Source: Hermetia illucens
Lineage: Eukaryota > Arthropoda > Insecta > Diptera > Stratiomyidae
Length of the DNA stretch: 64,000 bases
Assembly (NCBI RefSeq): GCF_905115235.1
Contig: NC_051855.1
Location: 14,126,388-14,190,387 of the forward strand
Direction: 5' to 3'
In this document: positions 16,571-29,900 of the stretch, in pieces
Position numbering within the stretch: position 1 is the first letter of the stretch
Layout: the number at the start of each line of letters is the position of its first letter
Made by a program: the position numbers and the translations under genes
The notes under the pieces: model-generated
Databases searched by the model: none
Told to the model about the DNA's origin: nothing
Seen by the model: only the letters and a program-made list of their open reading frames with translations

Positions 16571-17421
16571 AACCCGATTTCTAGGAAAGAAGGAAGGAAA
16601 TTTGGGACGACGTAGAGACCATTTTGGAGCGCTGTACAGGAAAGACACATATTGTTGATAATCGAACAATAACACCGTCTGATGAGCAGAGAATTTTTGG
16701 CAATTTTTTGTGACTTAACAGACTGATGACCATAAATCATCACCTGGACAACAGAATCCCTGTCACACTCCTAGACTTCGCGATCCGGCCAGTGTTTTAT
16801 GTCATCTGGCCCAAATCAAGAAGAAAGGAAGACGGGGTGCTAGAATCGGCTCAAGGCTAGTCCTTCCCCGTTCATCCCGCTTGTGATTTTCGTCCCTTTG
16901 CTTATTAGGCCGTTTGGCAGTTTAACTCTTTTGGTGAAGAAATTTTCGGTGGTATCAACCCGCCTCGAGATTTCATGTTCCCAAGTGGGCTTAGCTTTTT
17001 TTAGTATTGAGTCTAGTAAGATCTCTGTGGAGTGACAGGGAGCTCCGGTTCCACATCCCCATCTTTCGTATCAAATCTTCAGTCCCTTGACGATGCGAAT
17101 TACGGGGATTCTATGGCATTAATGGAAATTAAAAAAAAAGCCCAATCATAATTGAACACGTTTCTTTAATTATATTTACCTGAAATTAACAAAAATGTTA
17201 AAAACCACGCCTTCCTTTTCTTATCAAGTATGGAATATGTATAAATATTAAAGACAAATCGTAACCGTTTTACTTTCTGTACATATGTATATATACTATA
17301 ATTAATGAATACACATCGAAGAAAAAGTCGTCGATTTTAAATAATTTCGCACCAGAAGATATATAAGAATATTTAAATACGTTGTGCTTATATCGGACGT
17401 GAACCTATCCGCTTCCTACGT
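16571..17421. other. Probable decayed transposon and 3' flank of the PLGRKT-like gene
   Basis: No supported gene. The left part is GC-richer than its surroundings and probably derives from transposons; the right part is AT-rich. Confidence 0.35.
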
Positions 17422-17877
17422 TCAAGGATTCTGTGGATGCATTTTCTTTTCCATTTCAACTTCAACGCGAGCCTGATCAATTGTTGAAACTGTTGGTAAC
17501 CCATTCGGCCATTCCAGTAAATCCTGCTCGTGTTTCATAATCATGTCGGCTTCAGCTAAAGGATCGGAATTTCTAATGAGCTTCATAAAATCCTTCTCTA
17601 AATTGATTATTCCCTAGTTTTTTATCGGGTTATTACCTCGTATTCTATGAATTTTATTGCCATAGGCTAAGTCTGCATAATAGGCTGTGATGAAACTTAG
17701 TGGTACTAATGGTGTTAAGACCCCTAAACGTTTTGTTTTACGATAACGTGATATGAAGCCAACAAGGCTAACTATGTAAAAATTGGTTATCCAATAAAAT
17801 AGTTCACGATTTCGCGCAATATTCAAAGCTAATTCTCGCTCTTTGATTTGATAGTGCATTTGTATCCAGCGTTCCAT
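17422..17877 (-). CDS. PLGRKT-like two-pass membrane protein, 3' coding exons, partial
   Basis: Orthologue-like to the vertebrate plasminogen receptor PLGRKT (C9orf46). Exon 17877..17637 encodes MERWIQMHYQIKERELALNIARNRELF, then two hydrophobic segments (about FYWITNFYIVSLVGFIS and VLTPLVPLSFITAYYADLAYG) and HRIR. Exon 17597..17422 encodes EKDFMKLIRNSDPLAEADMI to EMEKKMHPQNP and stop. The shared core (KERELALNIARNRE, LVPLSFI..Y..DLAYG) identifies the family. The intron needed to join the exons is only 39 nt (17598-17636), below the usual fly minimum. The human protein has about 40 residues before this region, so a 5' exon is missing. The ATG at 17877 lies directly after a TAG acceptor and may be an internal Met. 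The C-terminal Lys used by the mammalian protein to bind plasminogen is absent. Confidence 0.8.
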
Positions 17878-18690
17878 CTAATGTGTAAAGATACACCAAC
17901 AAAAAAGGAGAAAAGGACATAAAAACATTGATTTTTTTTATTTTCCCATCCTGTGTTCGAGGGATGTGAGTTCTATGATTATTACTATAATGAAACATTT
18001 AGTTCAGATAAAACTAAGCTATAAAAAACGAATAAAACAGAATGTTTTCGATTATGGCAGATCAATGTCGTACATGCATTATGTATATAAAATGAGCAAA
18101 ATCTGAATCCCAGCACCGTCCTAAGGAATATATAAATGTTCAGAAAGGCGGTAAAAGGAGTTGTATGTATTTTTTTGTTTACTAAAAACGTAACGGTAAT
18201 TAACGAAAAAGATAACTCACATTTTGAGCCCTCACTCCCCTATGTTTCACCTGGTATTAGTTAGTTAGTTTCAGCAATATCTAAGAGCGTTTCGCCTGAG
18301 CGTGGTAGGCCGCATGGTACGATATACTATGATCAGAAACTCGTAAATGCATTATGGCTTACCGCCTACAGCTCTCCTACCAAATCCTACTCTGCAGCTA
18401 ACGAGAGAGGGTGTCGACGGGTTCTTTGCACCGAAAAACAAGGTGTTAAGCCATACCTGGCTGTAGGTATAAACTGAAATTGGCGAACGAGAAAAATCCC
18501 TTTGAAAAGAGCTCCAAATTTCTAAGATCCCTAAGCGCAAGCTCACAATGGAGCATCAGCGAATGCGATCCCCAAACGCCACTGAACGTGGATATGGAGG
18601 TGAACTTGTCACGGAAGGAAGTAATTCCCATAAGCTTGGTGAGCAAAATAGTAAATTTGTCGAGAGATTAGAGGACGCAAAAAGACGTTT
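17878..18690. other. Upstream of the PLGRKT-like exons; decayed repeats
   Basis: The expected first coding exon of the PLGRKT-like gene should lie to the right on the minus strand, but I could not identify it. The region holds one copy of a dispersed CCTCACTCCCCTATGTTTCA word (18226-18250) and GC-richer sequence from about 18260 that may be the leading part of the BEL/Pao remnant that follows. Confidence 0.4.
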
Positions 18691-19190
18691 CATTCATCAA
18701 CCAATGAGAGCTTTAGAGCTCTCTATAAATTGAAGAAAGGAAGCTTTTGGAACACATGAGGCAAATGATCAGCGTGGTACCGGGCTGACCATGTCGTTGA
18801 TTCAGGAGACCTTTTATGTTCCCGATCTACAGCAGCGTATGAAGAAATGGACCAGGGTTCGCGCTAAATGCATCCGGATGAGGGGCCAGATGGTAGAACC
18901 CAAGATGGCCAATCTACTGGTGGAATGAGTATCTCCTTCTTTCGAATTGTTGGCATTACAGCCCGCCGAAAGCTAGCCATTATGGAGGATTATTTCAGGC
19001 CGTAGTCCGCAGTCTTAAGCGCTGCGTAAAAAATGCCTTCACATACGAGGAGTTACATACAACAATCCGCTATTAGGAGGCCATCTTAAATAGTAGACCC
19101 TTGTGTCCGCTAACAGATAGCAAGTGTTAACTCCTGCACATTTTTTGATCCAGCACGCTCTTCGGATGCCACCAATGGAAGGTCTACCCG
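18690..19190 (+). mobile_element. BEL/Pao LTR retrotransposon fossil (integrase region)
   Basis: Readable pieces include LIQETFYVPDLQQRMKKW..RAKCIRMRGQMVEPKMANL (integrase zinc-binding region) and further on PAES..GGLFQAVVRSLKRCVKNAFTYEELHT and LNSRPLCPLTDS, the usual end of a BEL/Pao integrase. The copy has several breaks, at least one sizeable internal loss and no LTRs in view. It is old. Confidence 0.75.
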
Positions 19191-19289
19191 ATACAAAATG
19201 ATCTCTTCAAGTCTACGGGCTCAATTTTGGGCGAAGTTCGTATCTGGGGTACTTGGGGTTGACGGTGACAATTCACGGATCAGGGATTA

Positions 19290-19450
19290 CTCAACCCAAA
19301 AATCTAAAAAAAATCAAGAGACTGCCACTATAAGGTGCCTAGGCTTTGAAATATCCTCCATACTGATATCAGTTCAAATTGACTGCAAAACTCCCTTTAA
19401 GTTCATCCTAGAATCATGAAATTTTGCAGGAAGGCAATAGACTATAGCAT
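19290..19450 (+). repeat. Dispersed repeat, shared with 30925-31030
   Basis: Contains CTGCCACTATA followed about 75 bp later by TAAGTTCATCCTAGAATCA (19398-19416). The copy near 30.9 kb has CTGCCACTATA followed by TAAGTTTTTCCTAGAATCA. The family is unknown, perhaps a SINE or the 3' end of a LINE. Confidence 0.5.
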
Positions 19451-21536
19451 AGAACATGACTTTGGTGGAAATCGTACTATTACTAACCAATTATAATAAG
19501 TCAAATTGGTCGGATTAAATTTTAGATGCGAAAATATGATTCCTTGTCTATTTCGTTTAAGATTCGTAAGGGTTTTATTTTGTCCTTTTTCGTTAACTGT
19601 TTCACATTAGTCGCAGTCCGTTTGGCATTCACAAGACTCGCGAGCCTCGTGAAGTGTTCAGTTTGAGGTTTGTGTCTAATCGCGATTCTCATTTGTGATG
19701 ACAGTTTTCGATCGCACTTCGCGTTGCTACTTCAAAAGAGACGAAATGTCAAATCAGTTGAGAAATAAAGACAACTTTCCTTTAAATCACATTGCATTGA
19801 ATTATTTCATGAATAATTATCACCTCAAAATGTAATTTTGCCAGTTAAATGCTTACAAGCAAAGGGAACGACATTCATCGCGCTCGTCGTCGTGGGCTTT
19901 CTGAGCCTCGCGAGAGCCATACGGGACGCAGTTATTGTGTCAAAAAGGCTGTACGCTATGTTTTTGAAAAAAAAAGAAAACATATAACTCCTTCCGCCGC
20001 CTTTCTCAACACACTTACATATGTATTTCTTACGACGGTTTCCGGATTTCAATTTTGCTCACTACATATCAACGTTTGTGAATTATCTCTCAATGAGGAT
20101 CGAAGACCAGCACCTTTATTCTATTCATTTCCGAAATGTATTCTTGATTTTTCCTAACGGTAATCTCATCAACTGGATTTGAAAAAACTCCTCCCATTGT
20201 TAAATATTTTTATATATTTATATTATTGTCAACTTTAATAAATGATGTTTAAGCGCGTCAAACTTTTGAGCTAAAACAACTTCAAACTTTTACGACTTTT
20301 TTTTTCAACCAGTTTTGCTATAATGGAAACGCGAATAAGCACATTGCAGTAACTGCATTGAAATACGACAATACAATCTTTTATTCTGTATGCAGTATGA
20401 AAATTATGCTAGTTCTCCTCCCCTTCAGCAAACTGAATCTTTTATTGTATTTCCTATTCTTTGATTCTTGCACCCGCGTTCGGCTTTTAGGAAGTTTGAA
20501 TTGAATATGAAAAAAAGGAAAAGGATTGTGTCATTCACAAAACTGTTTAACACGTATTAGAACTACAAATCAGTCTCAGGGGGTGTTGCTTTTGCTAAAT
20601 TAGACCCATGGCTATCTTCAAAAAAGGCATTTATAAAATTACACCAAAAATATCGGTCAACCTTCCTAGATTGTAATTTCAACTAGTCTAGATACAAATT
20701 TTTATATATGTTAGGGCAGGCAGTGTCCTGCAGAAATATCTTTCCTAGCAAATATACATTCAAAAGCGGTAGAAGGGGGCTTTTTGGAAGGTTTGTTTAT
20801 TAAGCAGCACACAGACAAGCAACCTAGAAACCTAGTTGCCAACCAAGATACAACTCGGTTTGCCAGAGACCGCGAAACTTCAGTTCTTAGATCTTCAAAA
20901 GTATCGCCCGTACGATAACCAATTGTTGCTGCTTTGCCATGCTGAAGTTGCAAACAGGTTGCTAACTCGGGACTTCATCCAGAAATACAAAAAAAGTAGA
21001 TATTCCTGCAACTTGAATCAGCAATCGCAATCTGCACGAAAAATCCAACAATGTAGGTTACTAGTCTGTCGGTTGCCTTAGACTGCAGGCAATAAGGCCT
21101 TCATTTCATAGAACGCATATAGTGATACCCACTGCGGTGTTTAAAAGAGACAGAGATACATACATCGATGTTGTCATTCATTTTGGTAGTAAACCTGCGC
21201 ACTAAGAGGACCACCTACCCCATTTATGTAGATAATGGTGTTGACTTCTGTTTTTGGACTTTCTCCGTCGAGAGAGAGCACATGTGAGTGGGTGCCGGTA
21301 TGACCGATACTAATCCATTGACAAAATCTCAATGCTACAGGGTGGCATGGAAAAAGAAAAGTTATTCAACGTTCATTATCACAGGCCTGCGACCAAAAAG
21401 CAGTTTGAAAAATTTCAACTGATTCTTATGTAATTTGATGTGCTAAAAATGAAAATGATATCAGAAAATTTCTAGGATGTCAGGATTTCTTACAAAATGT
21501 GATTTCACATTTGGCACACTTTACCTTGTCTAAGGC
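19451..21536. other. Intergenic region, no gene recognised
   Basis: Scattered short frames (80-100 codons) without motifs. Two overlapping antisense frames near 20711-21081 are uninformative. No RNA gene was recognised. Confidence 0.4.
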
Positions 21537-22364
21537 ATGATATCTAATGCTACGTTCGGAGAGATACCAGACCCAGATGAAGATGGACCTCATGACGATC
21601 ACTCCACCGCAACAAAGAACATTGTCATGGAGATCAATACGAAGTTTTTCACGCTCTCTCTTCAGAAAAGAGCAATATCCTTAATTATTCGTGGTCCTGA
21701 CCGCACCTTCTCGGCAGAGGAGATTACTGAGGAAAGCCCAAGGTATCTCTTGTGTGCTGTCCGTCAAACCCTTCGCAACATCGAAGGCGAAGCAAGAGGA
21801 CCGCAGGCTGGACCAGTCACTAGCCACTTTTGACACTCCTAAAAGTTTGAGTGCTGGTATAATTCTCAAAAAGTGGTAAGGGGATTTTCTCCCCTGGGAT
21901 ATATAAATATTACTGGGATAATTTCGTGGAATGGAAATTATTATAATGTTCTTGTCCACCCGGTACTTGATCGTTGGATATGGTCAACTAATCGTTATAT
22001 GTCAAGGAGAGCACTACAAGTGCAAAAGATACGACTCTCACTAGAGTATCTACTCACGAAAACTGTGTTACCAGAATTATCAGATATCACAAAATGTATT
22101 GAAAAACGGAAAATATTCAAAGATAGTCTCTCTAAAGATAAGAAGGGACTCTGGAAATGGAAGGATAAGAGGGCATCCATTAGAAATAGGGTCAGAAAAA
22201 ATAAATATAGTATTCAGAGTTTAAATGAAAATATCACTTCAACTAGTAAAATTTGTAATGAAACAATTTACATGCCCTTTTTGAAATTATCATCAATCAA
22301 AGTACCCCTTCAACTGCCTGCATTAGACGTGTCCTTTCCGAAAATCTTAAACGAGTTTTCGTGA
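21537..22364 (+). other. Two unassigned adjacent reading frames
   Basis: A frame at 21537-21833 (acidic start DPDEDGPHDDHSTATKN) is followed by one at 21873-22364 (163 codons, Lys/Ser-rich, KGLWKWKDKRASIRNRVRKNKYS). No domain is recognised and the first codon of the second frame is not tied to any splice signal. They may be a decayed transposon or a chance opening. I do not assign a function. Confidence 0.25.
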
Positions 22365-23660
22365 AAATGTCGTTCGTATCTAAACCAGCGTAACATCTGT
22401 CATGTAGACGTGGTAACATTTCAGGCTGCGTCGGACGACCAAACACGTATTTTGGATGTATTTTAATAGGCTTCTACAAAACATCAGAAAAAGATTCAAA
22501 TCGAGGCTTTAGTACATGAGTATCTTCCCAGTTGTGTGGATTGGGGGTGACGTTATTTTTTTCACGTGTATAAGACGTGCGTGTGCGTATATATTCATGT
22601 GCATTTATTTTGTGAATTACCCGCGAATACCGGATATCTAAATATAAAAATCCATTCAAAATATCCTACAAAAAAAAAAATAGATAATTATTTAACAAGA
22701 AACCGAGGAGTTTGATTTACAATAACAACTTGAAATTCAAGAAAAAGATACAACTATCTTTTTTTTATTTGTATGTTGCACAAGGCATTTGAGATTTTCT
22801 TTTTCGCCTGACAGTCTCCAGAAATTATATTGAGTAGTTTGGGATCGTTCATGGTTCTCTGGTTTAATTTGATGCTTCAAGTATCTTTTTTGAAGAATAG
22901 CATCGACGCAGCTAAAACTCCATGTCTAATTTCCAGGAGAAGTTTAGATTTTTAACATAGTTGAGTGGAGATGTAGTTTGTTATTTCAAAATAAAAGGAG
23001 GGATTTCTACGGCTTGAATATTTTGTAGGATGTTTAGTATCTTTTATTAATTTCGTGAATTGAGTCAAGTACTCGAAAGAGGCGCGAGTAGTACTTTTTC
23101 CTTCGTTGTGAAGTATGTCTATCGCGAAGATAGAGAAGATTGGATGTCCAGTTTAATGCGGCTATATATGTATATAGACAGTATACATAAGTGAAATATC
23201 TTCAATGACTGGTTGCCTTCCCAAATTGGAGTCGTTTTGACTGAAGGACAATTTTTTAGAAAAAAAAAAACACATGCCAATGAATGCAAAAGCTGCGAAA
23301 AAGCTTCGCTTTCGATTCATATTATATTGCGTCCACCGTCACCACCCCTTGTTATGACAACCACTTTCGCCAAGATGCGACCAAAGCTTCTAGTTAATAT
23401 TAAGTTGAAAATGAAATATCAGATAGTACGATATCTAGCGCAAATAATAATTCTGTTTTGATTTCAATATCTCTCGATTTTCGAGTATTGGCATTTTAAT
23501 AAGAAATTACGTCAGTGAAAATATATACTCCTTGAGGTGTTGTTTACATGTTTTTACTCCCATTTTTTTCCCGCTTTGAAATTCAGATAAATATGTTACG
23601 AATTTGTTTCAATGAACCGCGGCAAGGATAAATTTATCGATGTGTATAAATTTTTTTCCA
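22365..23660. other. Upstream region of the ankyrin gene
   Basis: AT-rich, with no supported coding sequence. A TTTTTTTCCAG acceptor ends at 23660, implying that the ankyrin transcript has at least one non-coding exon somewhere upstream. Confidence 0.45.
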
Positions 23661-23708
23661 GTGAGCAATCGTAAATGAGTGAATTATAATTCGTGTTCCA
23701 AATAAGCA
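23661..23708 (+). promoter_or_regulatory. Ank2: Ankyrin 5' UTR piece with a four-codon upstream ORF
   Basis: After the acceptor at 23660, 48 nt precede the start codon. They contain ATG AGT GAA TTA TAA (23675-23689), a minimal upstream reading frame that could dampen initiation at 23709. Confidence 0.45.
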
Positions 23709-23912
23709 ATGGCCCTCGATGAATCTGAAAATGGTGTTGTCACGGTTGGTAATAATATGAAAGTTGGTAACAATACAGTAACAAACCAACAAGAGCAAGA
23801 TATAAATAATCGTTCAGGACATCAACAACAAACTACGGAGAAAACATTACAAACAGCAACAAACGGTTTGGCAGCAAATAAGAAAATGCAGCAGACAAAG
23901 TCAGGAAAACAG
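23709..23912 (+). CDS. Ank2: Ank2 coding exon 1 (leader)
   Basis: [16 protein letters not shown] to KSGKQ, rich in Asn, Gln and Thr, with no ankyrin repeat. Ends in phase 0 before GTAAGT. Confidence 0.85.
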
Positions 23913-26900
23913 GTAAGTGTCCATGTCTCATTCATTCTAATAATTATCCTTATAATATCTGAATATGATAAGCACGTTCTTCGTCCTGGTGGGAAATTAT
24001 TTTGAAAAAACCTGGGTAGTTATCAGGTCGCTTTTTAATAGTTGTGGCTTGTGTGTTCTCTTTCGTATTGATATCGTCATACAACCTCTATTCGAGGTAT
24101 AATATTCCTGAAGTTTTTAAATAAAAAACAAACTCCTCACAATGTGGCCTAGTGCGACAAAGCAAGCATAGTAAGTCACTATCTCTGAATTTGTCAATTA
24201 AAACTAATCAACTCCGGAAAGAAAGATATCCCCGAAGCAGAATATAGTGTCCAAAAACAAGTCAACAAAATATGAAAGGATCCAGTTGCAAATAATTGTT
24301 GGCTGCACCGCTGCTCTGTGATGTTGATGATCCTCCTGTTTGCTTCCTTGTGGACTGTATGGAATCCACGTAGTCTCTTTTTCTTATTCTTAAGGCTTAG
24401 TATGAAACAAAACCTGCCTCCTGTCTCTTGTTTCCGTGTAAATTTACCCCAAAGCGACTAAATCTGTTACAGCGAATGGGGCCGATTTCTATTAAGTTTA
24501 AGGCGGAAGGGGTGGTGTTATGTAGGGTACCAAATGAAATGATTGAAACATAGGGGACTGAAGACTCAAGTCGTGCGCCCTTAAAAGTGAGACCAGTCTG
24601 GCCACGAAAATTTGCTGGTGCCACCATAAATTCGAAACTCAAGCGACTAAATGTGCCACTCGATGCAATTTCAATACAACAAAAAAGTATTCTCGCTGGA
24701 TGCCTTGGCGACGGCTACTCGAAGCGCAGTACCACGTTGCCTTACAATTTTCGATCCTCTGAGCGGGCGTTACTTTCTGGTCGACACGGGCGCGGAGCTG
24801 TCGGTTCTGCCTAAAAGGTGCGTCTCGTCTAGCTGTTGCAAAAGAAGAGATCTTCGACTCATGTAACATGACCTTCCAATAGTTGGCGAGGTTGCAGGCG
24901 TCTGAACGCTCAGACAATTCCTGACGGATACCCTATTCCACTCATCTATGTCTTTGTGCATCCATTGACAAACTGCCCTGTTTTTACGACCTTGGATCCG
25001 GCCAAGACGTATCACCAAATCCCCGTAGTTCCCCTGCACACCTGCACCCACTATATAAGGCCCCCTGGAACTGGGTGCTGGAGCGCTCCTTCAAGCTTGT
25101 CATTCGGGGCGAGCCCAAATGACTCTCCTTGTCGAGGCTGAAGGCCTTTGTTGAACCCGGGAATGCCCCAAAAAAGCATCCGCGGAGCATCAGGTGTGCT
25201 CAGTAACCCCATTGCCGCGATCACATCTCGGATTTCTCCGCTGAATCTGTGCAGTTTTAGCTGGGGACGGAGTGATGTGGCGGCATATCGGAGGCAAGAA
25301 TCATCGACTGCATTGTCGGCGGTGAGAATACCTTCTTCTGGTTCCGAACGCCAGCGAGTGCGTATTCTCCTGGTTTTGCCTTCTTTTCAACTTGTTGAGT
25401 GTCCTTAATATCGAATCTATCATAAACCCACATTCCACGGGCAATATGTAAAAAGTGATAAAAGCGCTAAAAATCCGACGCTAAACGGGAATTCCAGCGA
25501 TATATATATATACATTCTGGACCTAGGCGAAATAAGATGGACTCTGGAGAGTACTCCTCTCCCTCTTGCGGCAATGTACTTTTTTATTCCGGAAAGCCAA
25601 GTGGTACCAGACGCGAATCCGGTGTCCCGATAATGGTGGCAGGTTCGTGGATTTTTGCAACTTCCACCGCCTCGTCATTGGCCTCGAAAGGGATTACCTT
25701 CTAATGGTCGTTTACGTTCGTTTGCGTATTGCATCCGCCTAAGTCTGGTGCAAATCGCACTGTTACTAACAAAGTTATGATAGGTCAAAGCTGTCACTAC
25801 AGTGCAAATTCTAAGACTTTGAATATCAGTAGCATCCAAAAGTGGACATTCTGGAATAATATATGCACATACGTACATTTCGTGCTAGGTACTAATAGGA
25901 CAAAGGAGAGGGACATGTTTCTGAAGTTGCAATTGCGCCAATAATGGTCCCTGCTCCACAAAAAAGGCCACTGAAAAATAGGAGTTTTTTGAGGTAGCAA
26001 ACTTATCAATTGCAGAATCTTCGCGCCAGTGGAATAATCTTTCGACACGTACGTCTTTTTCGATTGTGGCATCGAAGTGGGCAGTTAGTTTAGAGGAATT
26101 TAACTTAATTTAAGGAAGGTCAACCAAAGGGTTGTCACAGGACAACATGACCCAAAGGATGAACAGTGCACTGTGCACCCTTGCATACCTAATGACCGTA
26201 CTGACCCTACTGAAAATGCAGATTGAAGCTATAACTCCCCCTGAGATGCAACTTGTTAAAATTTCTATCGTGCATAATATGCATATACACCATATATGTA
26301 TTTTCTTGAACGTGGTCGACTGTTTACCACCCATTACCGCCTACACAAACACCATAAGCACAACACCTATATGTATACGTTTGTAAAACTTCGATTTAAG
26401 ATTGGTATTGCATAATTTCAAATTTTAAATATGTTGACCGGAAGTTGTTTAGCAACTATAGTATCTATGGAATTGAAACAAATTAAGTTAGGTTGCCTAT
26501 TCCGCGCCACCGCACACTCTCTTCCTATTGTTGTTATGCGGTGAATATAAAATGACATCAGCAATGACGATATCCATCTAACCGTGACTACATATCTTTT
26601 CTTTTTTGTTTGTATATTAATGCCGGCATAGCAGGAAATATACATAGTACAATATTTAGGGACAAAAATGTGCCAGGTTGCTTGAGGTCGAATGGAATAA
26701 ATATAGTGTGGTGCCCGTTATGTAACTTTTTTTTTTATTTAGATGAGTGATTAGTGGTTTTATGCTGTTTATAGTTTATTTATTCTAGATAATTTGCTTC
26801 TTATTTGATTCTACAGATAGATTGAAACCGGGTTAGGCAATGTATTAAACAGCCTTGGAAGTCGGTCCAAAGTTTCACCATTCTTCACCAAGGGGATAAT

Positions 26901-29900
26901 CAATTTAATAAGGTATCTATTGCCCTTAAAAATAACGACCAATTGCTTTCCACCATTCACAAGGGCTTACCAGAGCCATGGAGAGAAAATCCGGGCCCAG
27001 GGTGAAAATTATCAGGAAGAAACGAGACCGGGGGGTGAAAATTATACGAGTCTGGCGTTATTATGCGGACTCTTTTTATCCTTTCTTTCCATAGAAATTT
27101 ATAGTCCGGGCCCGGTTGGAAATGACCCCTCTCATCAGGCCTGAGTGTTACACTTTGCTACAAAGTCAACCTGAATGTGATACTTCTGCGGAGAACAATG
27201 GTGAAGACTTCAAGCACGAAATTTGTAGTATCTTTATTAACATTAGGCAGGATACAGTTGAGGCAGCCTGGAGAAGTCAGGCGGCTCTCTAAGCTGGTTG
27301 TGGTTTTGAATGGCATTGAATCCGTTGGCTCATCTGTTGTATGGAAGTAAACACAGATTCCACATTGAGCTATTTATATTGATGACATCAAAATATGCCA
27401 AAGACCAAAAACGAGCTCCGCTTCTGGACATCAACATCTAATTCAGTAGCGACATCGTTATGCAGATGCTTTTAAAGAAATGAGAAAGTAAAAGATACAG
27501 CCAAAATGACATCAAATTGTGGGTATAGATTCGGATGTTGTCTTCAAAACAGCAAGATGCACAACAGAGCTAGTGTATAATTGGGGATCACTCGGGTAAT
27601 CGTGTCTGCGAACGATAAAATTTTGCCGAAGGGAAACCGGAACATCTGAAGACTCTGAAGGAAGAATATCGAGATCTCTCAACTAACCTTAAGAAGGCTA
27701 TACTGAGAACGCAACAAAAAGAGAGTGGACCTCACTTCAACAAGGCGTCTTTTCGATCTCTAAGATTACTGAGGAGGAATTGCTGGGAATTGGCGGAAAT
27801 ATTGTAGATAAGAAAACTTTAGAATTGGATAGAATTCCTAACATGGTTCTGAAAGTGACTCCTATGGCTAGGCCCAAGTAATTTACAAGCACATTTGAAT
27901 CATGTGTAGTGGAAGGATTGCTTGCTGTTTCCTGTTTCTCAAAGAACATCTGCCCTTTTGAAATTATGAGCAAGTTTGCGGGTGCTCTATCAGACTAGCA
28001 ATATGGGTTTCAGCGAGTCCATACTACGGTGGACGTAATACAAAAGGTCTTGGATTTGAATCGCGAAAATTTGGCATATAGCAAGTGCTGCGTGGTTATG
28101 ACGCGAGATGCCAATAATGCATTTAATTCAGTCAACTGGGGTTAGATGAATGACACCTGTGATGTCTTCGAATGCTTAGCTGCGTTAATTAAGAGTTACT
28201 TCTCGGAGGTTTCTTCCCGTGGGTAATAAGGAAGCAGTCAGCATTGCAACAGAGTCCCAAATTGCAATGCTCCATGGTTTCCTTCATAGGTAGGGAAGGT
28301 ATTCGGAGGGAAGCTGCTAAAATACGATGTAATATGATTGACATTCACCCCGTGGTGGAACATAGTGCTTCAACAACCCCTAAGCGGCATCGTTCATAAT
28401 TCGTTGTCGTCTACGGCCAACCTGGCCTGTGTGTCGACCAACTTCAGGATAGCGTAATACCTTCAATGCTCTGCCCATCAATGCAGATAAGGATAGTGGG
28501 ATGTCCCCTCAGACTGAAAACCTCGATTTTGTTGGTGTTAATTATCAGTTTGACTGCGATGTCATCAGCGTGGTCGAGAAACTGCAGGTGCAGCGATGAA
28601 CAGCTCTGCGGGGAAACCGTCAACTCCAGTGGCTTTGCTCGATTGATTGAGATGATTTTCCTTCCTTAAAAACCATAGTGCAGCGTTCCTTCCACCTCCT
28701 GAGCTGCTCGTTATAGTAGATGACAATTGGGCCGTTAACGTCCCCCCAGGACCAACGGCCAATTTACGACCTCATGCAAGGTTTTTCTGATTCAGTTCTG
28801 AAGTCATTGCAATCTACAGCAACCACCGCTTCTCTGACCAGCGCAATAACAAGTTCAATTTAATTATGACGCACACTGCGCACTTATCGATATTCTCACA
28901 AACATCAGGAAAGAGGGACGCTTGAAGCGGCCAAAATGAGCGATAATCGTGGGAGTATGGTAATTCCGGTAGCCAAACTTCAAACATGAGGCGTTATCTT
29001 AGTGGAAAACGTCGCCCCGATTTTTATTAACCCTGACTACAGAAAGTCCTTGAAACAATCGAGAATGCGGCAATATATTTTTGCACGGACAGACACATTT
29101 TGCAATAAAACGGATCATCGCTGGGATGTGGACTGCATGTGGATGTGGATCCTCAACTCATCCTTTTCAAGTACAAACTTAAAGTATACAAATTCTGCAT
29201 TCGTAAGCTGAATTCAAATATTACCAACGGAGCTATTCCTTTACAATATGTTCAGTCAGGCCTGGCGAGAAGAGAGTGGAAAGAGGGAAACTTACTAGCC
29301 AGAGTACTACAATTTTAATTGTATCAGATAAACTAGTAGTTAAAACAGTTGTACATATTCAACTAAACAACAAAATTACCATATACGTGCGAATTATACC
29401 GAAAATTATACTTAAAATTCCATTCTATGAACGAAAACGAGATGATGATGAACTGTGACGCATACGTTCTTATTTTGCTAGTATTGGATACATACGGGAT
29501 GCTATTTTAGTAGATCGAGTTTGAGGAAAATCTAAATCAGAAAATTTCAGCTTAATCACATCATCATTTTCAAAGTGGATCAGTGTCCCGCCCATATGTT
29601 CGTCTGGTTGCTTGGCATTATTGTAAAACGTGAGTAATCATCGATTGAGCAGAACAAGAAGAATTATTTACAATGAAAATCGAAACTTTCAACGCAAAAA
29701 AGAAAAATCCAAGAAATTGTATACAAAAAAAGCGAAGGTGATATATACTATAACTGGGTCTATATAAATTAAAATGCAAGGAAAGGTTCAAAGGTTCATG
29801 TTAACATGAAACAGCCGTTGGAGTGAAACCCGAACTTATTTCGCGTCTTCTGTATACATTTTTCAAATGATAGCATGGAAAACTTGATGGCATTGACGAG

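Noticed and set aside
17804-17998. Minus-strand frame starting MFHYSNNHRTH as the missing first exon of the PLGRKT-like gene
   Set aside because: It is not in the frame of the PLGRKT-like exon and shows none of the expected N-terminal wording.
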